Origin: Tritrichomonas foetus
Taxonomy: Eukaryota > Parabasalia > Tritrichomonadida > Tritrichomonadidae
Direction of reading: 5' to 3'
Length of the DNA stretch: 64,000 bases
Assembly: GCA_001839685.1 (NCBI GenBank)
Contig: MLAK01000596.1
Coordinates: 25,583-89,582, forward strand
Shown here: piece by piece, positions 29,201-37,036 of the stretch
Layout: each line of letters starts with the position of its first letter
How positions within the stretch are numbered: the stretch's first letter is position 1
The notes under the pieces: generated by a model
Told to the model about the DNA's origin: nothing
The model's input: only the letters and a program-made list of their open reading frames with translations
Databases searched by the model: none
Program-made: the position numbers and the translations under genes

Positions 29201-29861
29201 GATAAACAAATCTTGTCAAACATCTCACTCGACTTCCAAGCTCGTCATTTTTTGTGTCAGAAATTGTAAATGTTATTCGATCTGGAATTTTTTGATCATT
29301 CAAATATCTAGAAACAAGTCTTACCATTAAAAATGGAATTTTTTGGAAGTTTGTTCCAACATATAATTTCTTCACTTCCATAACATGAATATCACGAATA
29401 TGTTGAAGTTTGTTCGACGGATTGTCACCTTTATGTGCGCACATGAATATATAGTGAGGAGTGATTGCAACAATGCCGTAATTGTAAATATTTTCATGAG
29501 TACGAAATGAACATCGCATCAAAAGCTGTAATGGCTGGTAAAGATTCATGTCTGGTTTTACTTCTTTCTTTGGTATGATTATTACAGGCGCGGATTCTTC
29601 TTTCTTGGATTTATTCTTCTTCTTCTTCTTCTTTTTTGGCGGAGGCGCAACTCGTTTTGCTGTCGGCTGTTTGATGTTCTTCAGAAAAAGATCTCGAACT
29701 TCCTCGATTTCTTTGTCAGTCACTGGTGATATTTGATAATCGGAAATAGCTTGCAGATCTTCATTCTTGATCTTCGCTTTCGAGTGTAAAATTTTGATCT
29801 TTCCATCAACTGGGGCAGAGGGAATAAACGTTTTTTCGATGTCTTCCCCTTTCCCTTTCAT
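26211..29861 (-). CDS. Large leucine-rich repeat protein, CARMIL-like
   Basis: The protein has 1,216 residues. A Pro/Lys-rich N-terminal segment (about 70-95, a run of Lys) is followed by a PH-like region (about 105-235: LQLLMRCSF, YGIVAITPHYIFMC, LYVGTNFQKIPFLMVRL). Then come RI-type leucine-rich repeats (about 270-680 and 835-910), an alpha-helical stretch, and a very acidic Ser/Asp/Glu tail ending EPPPD. PH plus RI-type LRR plus an extended disordered tail is the CARMIL layout; CARMIL proteins bind capping protein and control actin assembly at membranes. I could not see a clear capping-protein-interaction motif, so only the architecture supports this. Large LRR proteins of this type are common in trichomonads. 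It has no membrane segment. The gene converges with the exosome subunit gene. Confidence 0.65.
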   Translation of the reverse strand: MKGKGEDIEKTFIPSAPVDGKIKILHSKAKIKNEDLQAISDYQISPVTDKEIEEVRDLFLKNIKQPTAKRVAPPPKKKKKKKNKSKKEESAPVIIIPKKEVKPDMNLYQPLQLLMRCSFRTHENIYNYGIVAITPHYIFMCAHKGDNPSNKLQHIRDIHVMEVKKLYVGTNFQKIPFLMVRLVSRYLNDQKIPDRITFTISDTKNDELGSRVRCLTRFVYRNISLAYSNAKDFSPQLEAEDPSAFATPFNADLSPAQNFQFTYDALCSYENVPYNHEIVRYFHYQIINHNGVFNAGYLPLDFSDDSNMPILKEMIPIFRALMYVKYVFGVVCDHVYRPEIFKAVSFQLILSQEVRFLHLSHCGATTGLKELANSIRQNRHCRVEYFDFSGNVFTDFRIGSSSHDHSNHTFFEVFRDYPTDVIYLNFNFCQFKDTHLLSLFSAMKECSKLFNLKYLHIAGSQLIEGPKKVLGEYFSAHSTLKSLDIGDVPEDIEDVLKMLHSQPLECLYLYNDPITKSSFDELIKLIDKKKSLYTLDISNTGLSPDQVSRIVDSMSSRHGHMKLILRANNLKINGSGVQSLMRGFLNGQLDRWEKLSFDSNGMKKEDLVLLIPLFHQMVCLKELSLSENFDYTMPGIEMELCNLLRIPHLKILRIMGNDEHYLGPKGRPLLVSIALSYLLRKTIGGLSINEIIDSQEHFADSSLELIMPHLIQLGPEDSPKFEHVLREKLKRIMSPFLIEKKKEDARKEMTRESFREIIKELLPLVRIVGSSIRCEEPTSNLKKRIGHITMSILEKWRDLTDRDPTKDDSSLADDLFGSKADPGKTWLEMASNLAPLEELDIRYNKIELSGIKAVTELIKVDKELRGVEIDGCNMNTVSSIVNFVDAVCEQKHLTKMSFPVDDMNNLVKNAKDSAKRVVEHDLRIQQLRMIKAIDKNRSEAGEFADLPFEPIPEIKEMIIEHTSKMEEYLPSHSLRTHSGICEDFRRQLVYLEEDKDGYLGLPDDYRIQDVGRMEEYSNFTDYLYHNQSLDLKQGNLHSFAIKKRYDEFEYDIVPSQLTALQIMKNEKKATIITREDKEVQVPDEDDNQVPVDISQIRNLFLLPSPQTLARDMTTEELLISDDDDEEISETTNEQDIEDDEMTKDAPNFDTNALKKPSLYTRASKEVETDSEEEEEDSTKQYKQNWGRLTSSFFGKIDTSVKLSIKDDSDDIEPPPD

Positions 29862-30729
29862 TGATGAGTTTTTTAACTTTTAGTTTTTGTATCCGATTTT
29901 ATTCTTCAGAAATATAATGTTATTTCACCATTCATATTGACGATAACTGATATATTCTTTTTTCAATGCTTTACAACTTATCTAGAAAGAGAAAAATCTC
30001 TCAAGTCATTTTCAAAGTATGATATTTGATGAAATTGTTGAAATGATTTCTAGTTGCAAAATTGGTATGATATAACGATTGGAATGCGAAATGTGGTTGC
30101 AAAAAGCCAAAATTTTCATTCAAAAGGGAGTGACAATGCATTCAATGAATAAAATAGTGAAGGATTGTGAAAGCTAAACAAAGAAATCATCAATAAGAGA
30201 TCATCAACAATAGATCATCAATAATAGGTAGCATTAAATATTGTATTATATTCTCAACCAGAAAAATAACGACATAACAAAAACATATTAGAAAAATGAA
30301 ATAAAAGCACATGATGAAATCAAAAAGAAAACGAAAATGAAAAAAAAATAAAGGAAACTCGAATTCACATTATGTATATTTTTTGTTGGACATATTTGTT
30401 AACACTTTATTATCGATATAAAAGGCAAATAACATCTATTTTATTCACTACAGTTCTGGAGAAGTACTTGTCATGACCGAATCCTCATGAGGATTAGTAA
30501 CCAATCTAAAGATAGAATTTATCTAACGTTGTCGGAAATTTAAATATTTTCAATATGCTTATTCATCAAAGATCGCTATTGCTTTCGGCATAAATCACTC
30601 CACTCTGGAAAAGTTTCATTATTCAAATTCTCATAATAATAAAAAATGACAATGAAAAATCGGAAAAAGAATAAAAGCAGAAAAAAACAATATAATATAT
30701 TGAAGATTTAATGCTTTTCATTCGAAACT
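29862..30729. other. Spacer with a 16-bp palindrome and a short tandem repeat
   Basis: This is 0.87 kb between two minus-strand genes. About three 14-bp units around ATCATCAAYAATAG lie near 30186-30227, and a perfect palindrome lies at 30480-30495. A somewhat GC-richer stretch near 30440-30610 may hold a non-coding RNA or promoter, but nothing could be named. Confidence 0.4.
30480..30495. repeat. Perfect palindrome AATCCTCATGAGGATT
   Basis: An 8-bp inverted repeat without spacer, about 250 bp downstream of the uL24 stop and 620 bp upstream of the CARMIL-like start on the same strand. Function unknown. Confidence 0.55.
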
Positions 30730-31140
30730 TTACTGTGCACGACCAAGCTTTTGGAGAGCCTTTTCGCGGCCAAGCCTCTTCTTTTCGATGAGGTTCTTGC
30801 GGTACTTGTCCATCTTGATCTTTGTGATAACAACATTTGATGGGTGGATTGGAATGAAAACTGTTTCGTTGCTGAGTTTTTGCTTTGTGACTGATTCGAC
30901 GTTGATACGCATTGTGCTAAGCTTGACAGCAACAACACGGCCTGAGCGTGTCTTGTATTGACCACGGACAACTTCGACTTCGTCATCACGGCGGATTGGG
31001 AGACGTTTGATACCGTGTGTATTTTGGAGGTCTTTTGAAAGTGGAGCGCTCATTGAAACATGCTTTTCTTCTTTTGTGGCGTTGAAGAATTGCTTGCGGA
31101 CTTTACGAGCTTGTGATGAAACGAATGGATTTGTCTTCAT
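30730..31140 (-). CDS. RPL26: Ribosomal protein uL24 (eukaryotic L26)
   Basis: The protein has 136 residues, the usual length for eukaryotic L26. It sits near the polypeptide exit of the large subunit. The N-terminus ([18 protein letters not shown]) matches the eukaryotic MK.N..VSSsRRK.RK..F pattern. The KOW motif is at about 49-72 ([15 protein letters not shown], then GRVVAV). [19 protein letters not shown] follows, the conserved v.v.IhPSkvvItklklDkdR region. Codon use is strongly biased and GC-richer, as for a highly expressed gene. The sequence just before the ATG is CCTTTTTC, a pyrimidine tract touching the start; no TCA-Py-(T/A) initiator with normal spacing was found. Confidence 0.95.
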   Translation of the reverse strand: MKTNPFVSSQARKVRKQFFNATKEEKHVSMSAPLSKDLQNTHGIKRLPIRRDDEVEVVRGQYKTRSGRVVAVKLSTMRINVESVTKQKLSNETVFIPIHPSNVVITKIKMDKYRKNLIEKKRLGREKALQKLGRAQ

Positions 31141-31148
31141 GAAAAAGG
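31141..31148 (-). promoter_or_regulatory. Pyrimidine tract CCTTTTTC abutting the uL24 ATG
   Basis: On the coding strand this reads directly into ATG. It recalls a CCTTT-type start-site motif of trichomonad genes or a TOP-like tract of ribosomal protein genes; assignment by appearance only. Confidence 0.3.
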
Positions 31149-31527
31149 TCGTGGCTGAAGATTTTTATTCAAAAATTTTCTATGGCATGTGAATTATCCT
31201 CAAAAACTAAAAAGCCAAATTCAAAATGACATGTCATCTAAAAAAATATTCATTAACTCTTGACAATCAGAAATGTTACATGAAAAGTAAATCTTTGAGT
31301 GATTCCTTGAAATTTCAAAGTTTCTTCATTGGATTTGGCTGTTACGAGATATCAATAATGCTTTAGATGATATTAGTAGTTTTCAACCTTGATATTCATT
31401 GAAAGAGGAGAAGAGTTCACCTTAAGAGTGATTTCATTATTCGACCAATTATGAATTTAAATCATAAATATCATTTTAAACGGTCTCCATCAACTTCAAG
31501 GTAAATCGATAAATTGAGTTTTGCACT
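31141..31527. other. Divergent promoter region, uL24 and bromodomain gene
   Basis: This 387-bp AT-rich stretch separates two divergent genes. Besides the pyrimidine tract no element was recognised. Confidence 0.5.
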
Positions 31528-32400
31528 ATGAGTGATGTAAATACGAGACCACATCAATTCGTATTTTCCACTCTCTTGCCTGCACATAAAATCACTTTCC
31601 AGTACGACAATCCACAGACTTTTATTCGAGAGGAAACTACAAAGGAAGTTCATTACAACATTCAAACTGAACACAACGAAGTCATCCAACTCGACCTAAC
31701 GAAAGGGGTTCTTACGCTTCAATATTGCGACCAGCTTGTCAAAGATTTATTGAAAAGCAACCATCTCGGTAGTTTTAAGCAAAAAGTGAATCCGGAAAAA
31801 GACAATGCGCCAAATTACGCAGAAATTGTGAAGAATCCCATGGACCTCCGCACATTACAAGATAGATTGCATACCGGCCTCATCACAACAGTCGCACAAT
31901 TTAAACAGGAACTTGATCTCATTTGGGACAACTGCGCGAAATATAACGGACCTGCCCATCGCCTCACCAAATTAGCAAAGCAAGTTCAAAGCAATATCAA
32001 TAAAGTGTGGGATGAGTCCCGCCGGCCACAGCCATCTGCGTCGCTTGACCATTTATTGAAACTACAGACAGTCCTCGAAGAGTTGGATCGTAAAGCTTCG
32101 AAATTACTCAAAATCGAGCCAAGGCCGGATATTCCGCCAGCCAAGAAACCGCCAAGGCCAACGCCAAAACCTGTTGTCCAGCCTCCTCCACAACAGAAGG
32201 TAATTGAAGGACCTCCAAATCACCAACAAAGAAAACTAATTGCAGATAAATTATCATCTTCACCTGTAAACGAAATGCGGAAAGCGTGGGACATTCTGAA
32301 GCCACATTTGACGAAGGAAATCCTTGAGAGACCTTACATATCTCTAGACAGCCTTCCTGACGATGTTTTAATTGATTTGAAAAGAGCAGTTTTATCATAA
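31528..32400 (+). CDS. Single-bromodomain protein
   Basis: The protein has 290 residues with an acetyl-lysine-reading bromodomain at about 62-165. Readable signatures are NYAEIVKNPMDLRTLQDRL (ZA loop and the conserved PMDL) and IWDNCAKYNGPAH with the acetyl-lysine-binding Asn at residue 140. A Pro-rich linker (about 200-235: PAKKPPRPTPKP) leads to a C-terminal helical module (EMRKAWDILKPHLTKEILERP, then SLDSLPDDVLIDL) that resembles the NET/ET domain of BET-type proteins in size and position. One bromodomain plus an NET-like end is the usual protist BDF layout, so a role in chromatin reading or transcription is likely. The N-terminal 60 residues are unassigned. It is convergent with the centromeric histone gene across a minisatellite. 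Confidence 0.88.
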   Translation: MSDVNTRPHQFVFSTLLPAHKITFQYDNPQTFIREETTKEVHYNIQTEHNEVIQLDLTKGVLTLQYCDQLVKDLLKSNHLGSFKQKVNPEKDNAPNYAEIVKNPMDLRTLQDRLHTGLITTVAQFKQELDLIWDNCAKYNGPAHRLTKLAKQVQSNINKVWDESRRPQPSASLDHLLKLQTVLEELDRKASKLLKIEPRPDIPPAKKPPRPTPKPVVQPPPQQKVIEGPPNHQQRKLIADKLSSSPVNEMRKAWDILKPHLTKEILERPYISLDSLPDDVLIDLKRAVLS

Positions 32401-32518
32401 AATAAAGAATTAAAGTATATTAGCATATTTAATAAAGAAATCTATGATTAATACAGTCGATTTTCTCCTTCTTGATTTAAAGTCGTCTTTATATGATCTT
32501 GTTTTATTTCTATTTTTG

Positions 32519-32882
32519 ATATCTCTCTTTTGATATCTTACTTTTGATATCTCTCTTTAAATATCTTACTTTTGATATCTTTCTTTAAATATCTTACTTT
32601 TGATATCTTTCTTTTGATATCTTACTTTTGATATCTTTCTTTTGATATCTTACTTTAAATATCTTTCTTTTGATATCTTACTTTAAATATCTTACTTTTG
32701 ATATCTTACTTTAAATATCTTTCTTTTGATATCTTACTTTAAATATCTTACTTTTGATATCTTACTTTAAATATCTTTCTTTTGATATCTTACTTTAAAT
32801 ATCTTACTTTTGATATCTTACTTTAAATATCTTACTTTAAATATCTTACTTTAAATATCTTTCTTTTGATATCTTACTTTGT
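32519..32882. repeat. 14-bp minisatellite, 26 copies, with a 56-bp higher-order repeat
   Basis: Units are ATATCT + (TA/TT/CT) + CTTT + (TG/AA). All 26 keep an exact 14-bp period with no indels; the last ends GT. From 32659 to 32826 the variants follow the same four-unit order three times (TT..TG, TA..AA, TA..TG, TA..AA), giving three identical 56-bp blocks. The array lies between the convergent bromodomain and cenH3 genes. Confidence 0.95.
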
Positions 32883-33109
32883 ATAGCACAATTTAGACAT
32901 CAGAATTATGAAATGAGAACTTCAGTGAATGTATCACATTCATCATCCATATAAAAATACGAATGAAATATCATAAAACACGATAAAATGATTTTTTTAT
33001 ATCTTTTTTTATGGTATAACATATAAACAACATGCAAAATCAAAATTGAAACAAAATCATTCACAACAATAAACAACATGCAAAATCAATACAAAGAGGA
33101 AAAAAGCTA

Positions 33110-33508
33110 CTACACTCTTCCTCGAATTCTCTGAGCAAGTTGCAAATCTCTTTGCATCAGCGTAACTCTTCTGGCGTGAATCGAGCACAAAAGTCCATCT
33201 TCAATGAGTCCAACGAGATAAGCTTCGGATGCCTGCTGAAGGGCTTCTAATGCATCTTTGCTCCATCTGAATTCTTTTGTCGAAGACGACTGGGAGATTT
33301 CTTTAACAAGACGTGCAAAGGGAAGCTTTCGAATGAGGAGGTCTGTCGTCTTTTGAAACTTGCGGATTTCGCTGATCCATTTTGTTGTTGGTCTGAATCG
33401 TTTTTGCTTCGGTCGAGCTATCGTGCGGTTTGCTACAGCTGGCCTTCGTTTCGTTCCTGAGTGACCATGAATTGGAGATCTTTGCGGGGTTTTATTTTCG
33501 TCATCCAT
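33110..33508 (-). CDS. CENPA: Centromeric histone H3 variant (cenH3/CENP-A)
   Basis: The protein has 132 residues from the ATG at 33508 (the frame reaches up to a TTG at 33535). cenH3 replaces H3 in centromeric nucleosomes and sets the kinetochore site. The histone fold is unmistakable: [22 protein letters not shown] (alpha-N/alpha-1), [18 protein letters not shown] (alpha-2) and [20 protein letters not shown] (alpha-3). Variant features: the tail is not the ARTKQTARKS tail of H3; loop 1 is one residue longer than in H3; and a Trp stands where H3 has Phe (FRWSKDA against LRFQSSA), as in CENP-A proteins. GGCGGGAA, an E2F-type core, lies about 90 bp upstream on the coding strand. The next gene, divergent, encodes a double-chromodomain protein. 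Confidence 0.92.
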   Translation of the reverse strand: MDDENKTPQRSPIHGHSGTKRRPAVANRTIARPKQKRFRPTTKWISEIRKFQKTTDLLIRKLPFARLVKEISQSSSTKEFRWSKDALEALQQASEAYLVGLIEDGLLCSIHARRVTLMQRDLQLAQRIRGRV

Positions 33509-33938
33509 TTGCGAGAAAGAGAAATTAATAAACAATTTTTCTAATTCTGTTGAATTTGATCGTTAATTCATCAAAAAAGGTTGCATCAAAAAGTTGATTC
33601 CCGCCTTAATAATTCAATTTTTTATATGTATACTTGGTCATGGTTTTCAGTAACATGACCATATATAGACTTAAAAATACATTCCAGATTTTTTTCATTA
33701 TTTCTTCAAAATACCAACAACAAACTTGATTTGAATGATATATATTAGAGAAGTAGTAAAGATCAAGGAGAGAATTTCATGGAACTAACATTTCAGTCGA
33801 GAGAGTATCTAGTCTTAAGTATTTTCAGTGAAATTGATGACTTGAAAGGTTGAAGTGGGAAAAGCCGCCATTATTTTTTCAGAAAAAATGATATGTCACT
33901 CAAAAGTTTATGAAAAAGTTTGAAAATTAATCCATCAA
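33509..33938. other. Divergent promoter region of cenH3 and the chromodomain gene
   Basis: A 430-bp AT-rich stretch containing the E2F-like core at 33598-33605, a TAACGA (Myb-type) sequence near 33560 on the minus strand, and TCACT near 33896 on the plus strand. Confidence 0.5.
33598..33605. promoter_or_regulatory. E2F-like core TTCCCGCC
   Basis: On the cenH3 coding strand it reads GGCGGGAA, about 90 bp upstream of the ATG. It shares the core of the site before the small gene at 20179-20520. Confidence 0.4.
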
Positions 33939-35321
33939 ATGGATGAAGAGGAAGATGGAATTTTTGAAGTACAGGAAGTGTTAGCGCATGTATTGCAGCA
34001 GAAAAAACATTTCTATCTAATCCATTGGAAGGGATATGATCTTCCCACCGATAACACTTGGGAACCGATCGAAAATTTAACGAATTGTTTAGAACTCCTT
34101 GCACTTTATCACACTACGTTTGGACAGAAAGAAGTAAAGCCAAAAATAATCGCAGAATTCCTTAAAAAGAAACAAAAAAACTCACCAAAAAAAGAAAATT
34201 ATATTCAAAGCGACAACCCCAAAAATATCGAAAAACTAAACAATCAAATTTCATCTCAGCAAAACAATCAACAAATCCTCCATCAAAACAGTCAGCAAAT
34301 CCTCCATCAAAACACAAATCAAAATTTACATCCAAATCTTCAAAACTTGATTCAAAATTCACATCAATACATTTTAGATACTCAGAATGAATCTCCAAAA
34401 TCTTTGGAAAATTCTTTCCCTGCCTTGACTGCAAGCAGACTCAATGCCGTGTCAGACGAATTCAAAAACGAGTACATCTCTTTTATTCAAAGTATTCAGC
34501 AAGACGACCCAAAAGACTTGGTTCAAGATGTTTTCGATAAAATAGACCAAAGAATGAATGAAGAAACAACTATATTAATTGATCATTCCTTCCAAAAACA
34601 CAGAATCATTCAAACAGAGCAAGAAACCTCTGCTTTAGAAAATTCAACCGAATTAGGAAATATTTCAAGCCAACCAACAAGCATTTCTGTCGAAGATTCA
34701 AATATTCCGAACGATGCAGAAAAAAGTAATACAACTTCTGTCAATGATGCGAATTTTCATAAAAACATCACACGAAATAAGAATGCGCGAATCAAAAATA
34801 AAAATAAATTTTCTGATGATTATGAAAACTATGTTGTTGACTCAATGAGTGAACCAATTGAATCGAGTGATATCATTGATATGGAAGAAGAAACTGAAGT
34901 TGAAATGGAATTCGATGAAGAAATGGAAGAAGAAATTCATGAAACGAAACAAAGAGGTAGAAACAAAAAAAATCAGCCACGGAGGCAACGAGTTTCCAAA
35001 TTATCAACAGCTATTCATGAAGAAGAATTTGAAGTTGAAAAGATTTTGGCAAAAAGAAATTTGAACGGATATGATGAATACCTGATTAAATGGTTAAATC
35101 ATCCACCAATTGAAAACAGCTGGTCTAAAGAAGAGGATATGTGTTGTGATGAAATGATAGAGAAATTCAACAAAACTTCTAAAAAAGAAAGAAAAAATAT
35201 TGATCATTTTCGGAAGCTTTATGACCATTATAATTTATATCCAACCGACTCAGAAATTGCAGAAAGTGATCAAATAATCAATTATCTAACTTCTAAGTTG
35301 TTTCCTGGAGAAGATATATAA
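33939..35321 (+). CDS. Double-chromodomain protein with N/Q-rich linker
   Basis: The protein has 460 residues with chromodomains at both ends. The first (about 9-60) reads FEVQEVLAHV, YLIHWKGYDLPTDNTWEP, with the aromatic cage and the WKGY and TWEP blocks intact. The second (about 364-415) reads FEVEKILAKR, YLIKWLNHPPIENSW and is more diverged. Between them lie an N/Q/H-rich stretch (about 90-150, with repeated QQILHQN units) and an acidic region (about 290-330) followed by a basic patch. HP1 has a chromodomain plus chromoshadow; here the second copy looks like a chromodomain, so this is not simple HP1. Reading of methylated H3 is expected for at least the first domain. It diverges from the cenH3 gene 430 bp away. 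Confidence 0.85.
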   Translation: MDEEEDGIFEVQEVLAHVLQQKKHFYLIHWKGYDLPTDNTWEPIENLTNCLELLALYHTTFGQKEVKPKIIAEFLKKKQKNSPKKENYIQSDNPKNIEKLNNQISSQQNNQQILHQNSQQILHQNTNQNLHPNLQNLIQNSHQYILDTQNESPKSLENSFPALTASRLNAVSDEFKNEYISFIQSIQQDDPKDLVQDVFDKIDQRMNEETTILIDHSFQKHRIIQTEQETSALENSTELGNISSQPTSISVEDSNIPNDAEKSNTTSVNDANFHKNITRNKNARIKNKNKFSDDYENYVVDSMSEPIESSDIIDMEEETEVEMEFDEEMEEEIHETKQRGRNKKNQPRRQRVSKLSTAIHEEEFEVEKILAKRNLNGYDEYLIKWLNHPPIENSWSKEEDMCCDEMIEKFNKTSKKERKNIDHFRKLYDHYNLYPTDSEIAESDQIINYLTSKLFPGEDI

Positions 35322-35641
35322 TTTGTATTCTAATGTTAGCAGCTTCATAGTTATTATATTTTGTTTTAATTGTTTTTATTTTTATATATAAATGTTATGT
35401 AATACTTCAATTATTCATTGTTTTTCTTATATTTATTTTCTTATTTTAAATATGTTCCTTATAAAACTCCAAGAACATATTGGGTTTACCTTGGTGAGCA
35501 AATGTTCAACAAAAGCGGCTGATTCTAATTTGAGTTTGGAAATAATGATAAAGAAGAATATATCAACATATAATTTCGGATAGACATTTACTAAAAATTA
35601 TACACACAACATATAACATGGAGGAACTTTTTGGAATTGGC
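35322..35641. other. Spacer between convergent genes
   Basis: A 320-bp AT-rich stretch with the 3' ends of the chromodomain and ENTH-like genes; nothing else seen. Confidence 0.5.
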
Positions 35642-37036
35642 TTATGGAGGAGTAAGAGCCATTTTTTGGCAATCGAGGCGGCCCGGTGCCAATGCGGGCA
35701 TCACTCGCTCGCTCGAGTCCGATTCAGATAGATCGCAAAGGGGAGTTCCTTGTGGTGCAGATATTTGCCGTGAGATGTGGAAACGACCAAGCGTCGCTGG
35801 TTTCTTTCCAATGCTTGGATCAACATTCGCGTGTGCGTTGTCCAAAACAAGGTGTATATGAGTAGTACCTTCATCATCTGTCACATTTTCAGCTTCTAAG
35901 CCTATTTCTGATACGTTTAGGTCCATGGATGATGGGCGTCTGCGGGTGACAATTGGTTTGAAGGCAGGAAGATGTCGCGGCGTATCGTCAACAAGGTTAA
36001 TGATCTCCTCATTGGATCGTTGAAGCGAGACTATGAAGTCATCGTCAGATAATGACGATGCATCAAAGTCAATTAAATTATAATTATTCATTGAATTTTG
36101 ATTATTCAAATATGGTTTTTCTTCAAACATATCATTCACTGCTGCAATTGGATCTATATATCCTGCATCATAAATCGATGGTGGTTGTATTGAACCAAAT
36201 ATCGGTTCAAACATATCATCGTCATCGTCGACCATATTTTGATTGAATTTTTGATCGTCGTTTTCAAGGAGAGCGGAAATATTATGACCTTTGACTGGTA
36301 AACTTCTTGCAAAGAAGTCATAAGTAACGTCCGATAGAGATGAAATACTTGGCGCCATTCTTGAAGAGTGAGCCAAATATTTAGACTCGCTTTTATTTTT
36401 CTCGGTTGTGATTGGATCAGCCAGCATGTTTCTTTCTGAAGCGAAAGGATCATAAAGGTCAACGGTTTCATTCATAAAATTAGTTTCTTCTTCACTGTAC
36501 GACGGTTTTTTGAGATGAGATTGTGGAGTTAATGATTGAAATGGATTTACGAATTGTTGGCTGTAAATCGACATGTCTGGTTTCGGAATCTGAGTTTGAT
36601 GTGAAGATGGTTTTTTTGACGTGGTATTTCGAGTAATTTCGTCGATGATGGTGGCCGTCAATTTAAAGAGCTCGTCTCGATCTTCATTTTTCGTGTGGCC
36701 AGTTGAAATCAAAAAAATACTCTGAAATTCCGGAAGAAAGAGTCGGGCCGAAATCCGAAAGCATTCTGAAATTTTCATTGAAAATGACACAATTTGGAGA
36801 CATCGATAAATTTTGACAGGATCGTTCGAATATTTGTCAATAAGAGCTATGATTATAATGAGACCTTCGACGCAGTGCTCGCGAGAATTGAGATATGAAA
36901 TTAATTGGGATTGGATTGAGCGGGAGAGCTTATCTTTGATAGTCATCTTTTCTTTAACGTGTTTGGTAAGCATTTCCATCATTGATTCGTGCCGTTTGAG
37001 AATCGGATTGTCCCTTTCTTTAAACAGCGATTTCAT
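35642..37036 (-). CDS. ENTH/ANTH-like endocytic adaptor with NPF and DPF motifs
   Basis: The protein has 464 residues. Residues 1-140 form a helical domain: QSQLISYLNSREH, IIIALIDKYSNDPVKIYRCLQIVSF, LFKLTATIIDEITRN. This has the spacing of ENTH/ANTH helices, in which a kAl.ll.yl helix follows the membrane-binding start. The rest is disordered and carries endocytic peptide motifs: NPF at 164-166 (for EH domains), DPF at 196-198 (for the AP-2 appendage) and several acidic/aromatic stretches (DMFEPIFGS). Epsins and AP180-type proteins pair a lipid-binding helical domain with such motifs to link cargo, membrane and clathrin. The helical domain is diverged, and a basic phosphoinositide-binding patch cannot be proven; VHS is an alternative. 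It is convergent with the chromodomain gene. Confidence 0.55.
   Translation of the reverse strand: MKSLFKERDNPILKRHESMMEMLTKHVKEKMTIKDKLSRSIQSQLISYLNSREHCVEGLIIIIALIDKYSNDPVKIYRCLQIVSFSMKISECFRISARLFLPEFQSIFLISTGHTKNEDRDELFKLTATIIDEITRNTTSKKPSSHQTQIPKPDMSIYSQQFVNPFQSLTPQSHLKKPSYSEEETNFMNETVDLYDPFASERNMLADPITTEKNKSESKYLAHSSRMAPSISSLSDVTYDFFARSLPVKGHNISALLENDDQKFNQNMVDDDDDMFEPIFGSIQPPSIYDAGYIDPIAAVNDMFEEKPYLNNQNSMNNYNLIDFDASSLSDDDFIVSLQRSNEEIINLVDDTPRHLPAFKPIVTRRRPSSMDLNVSEIGLEAENVTDDEGTTHIHLVLDNAHANVDPSIGKKPATLGRFHISRQISAPQGTPLCDLSESDSSERVMPALAPGRLDCQKMALTPP

Noticed and set aside
30570..30600. U6-like GCTTTCGGCAT
   Set aside because: No ACAGAGA box or AGC triad follows; too short to mean anything.
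32519..32882. CRISPR array
   Set aside because: Units are contiguous 14-bp copies with no spacers, in a eukaryotic setting. The same applies to 60262-60561.
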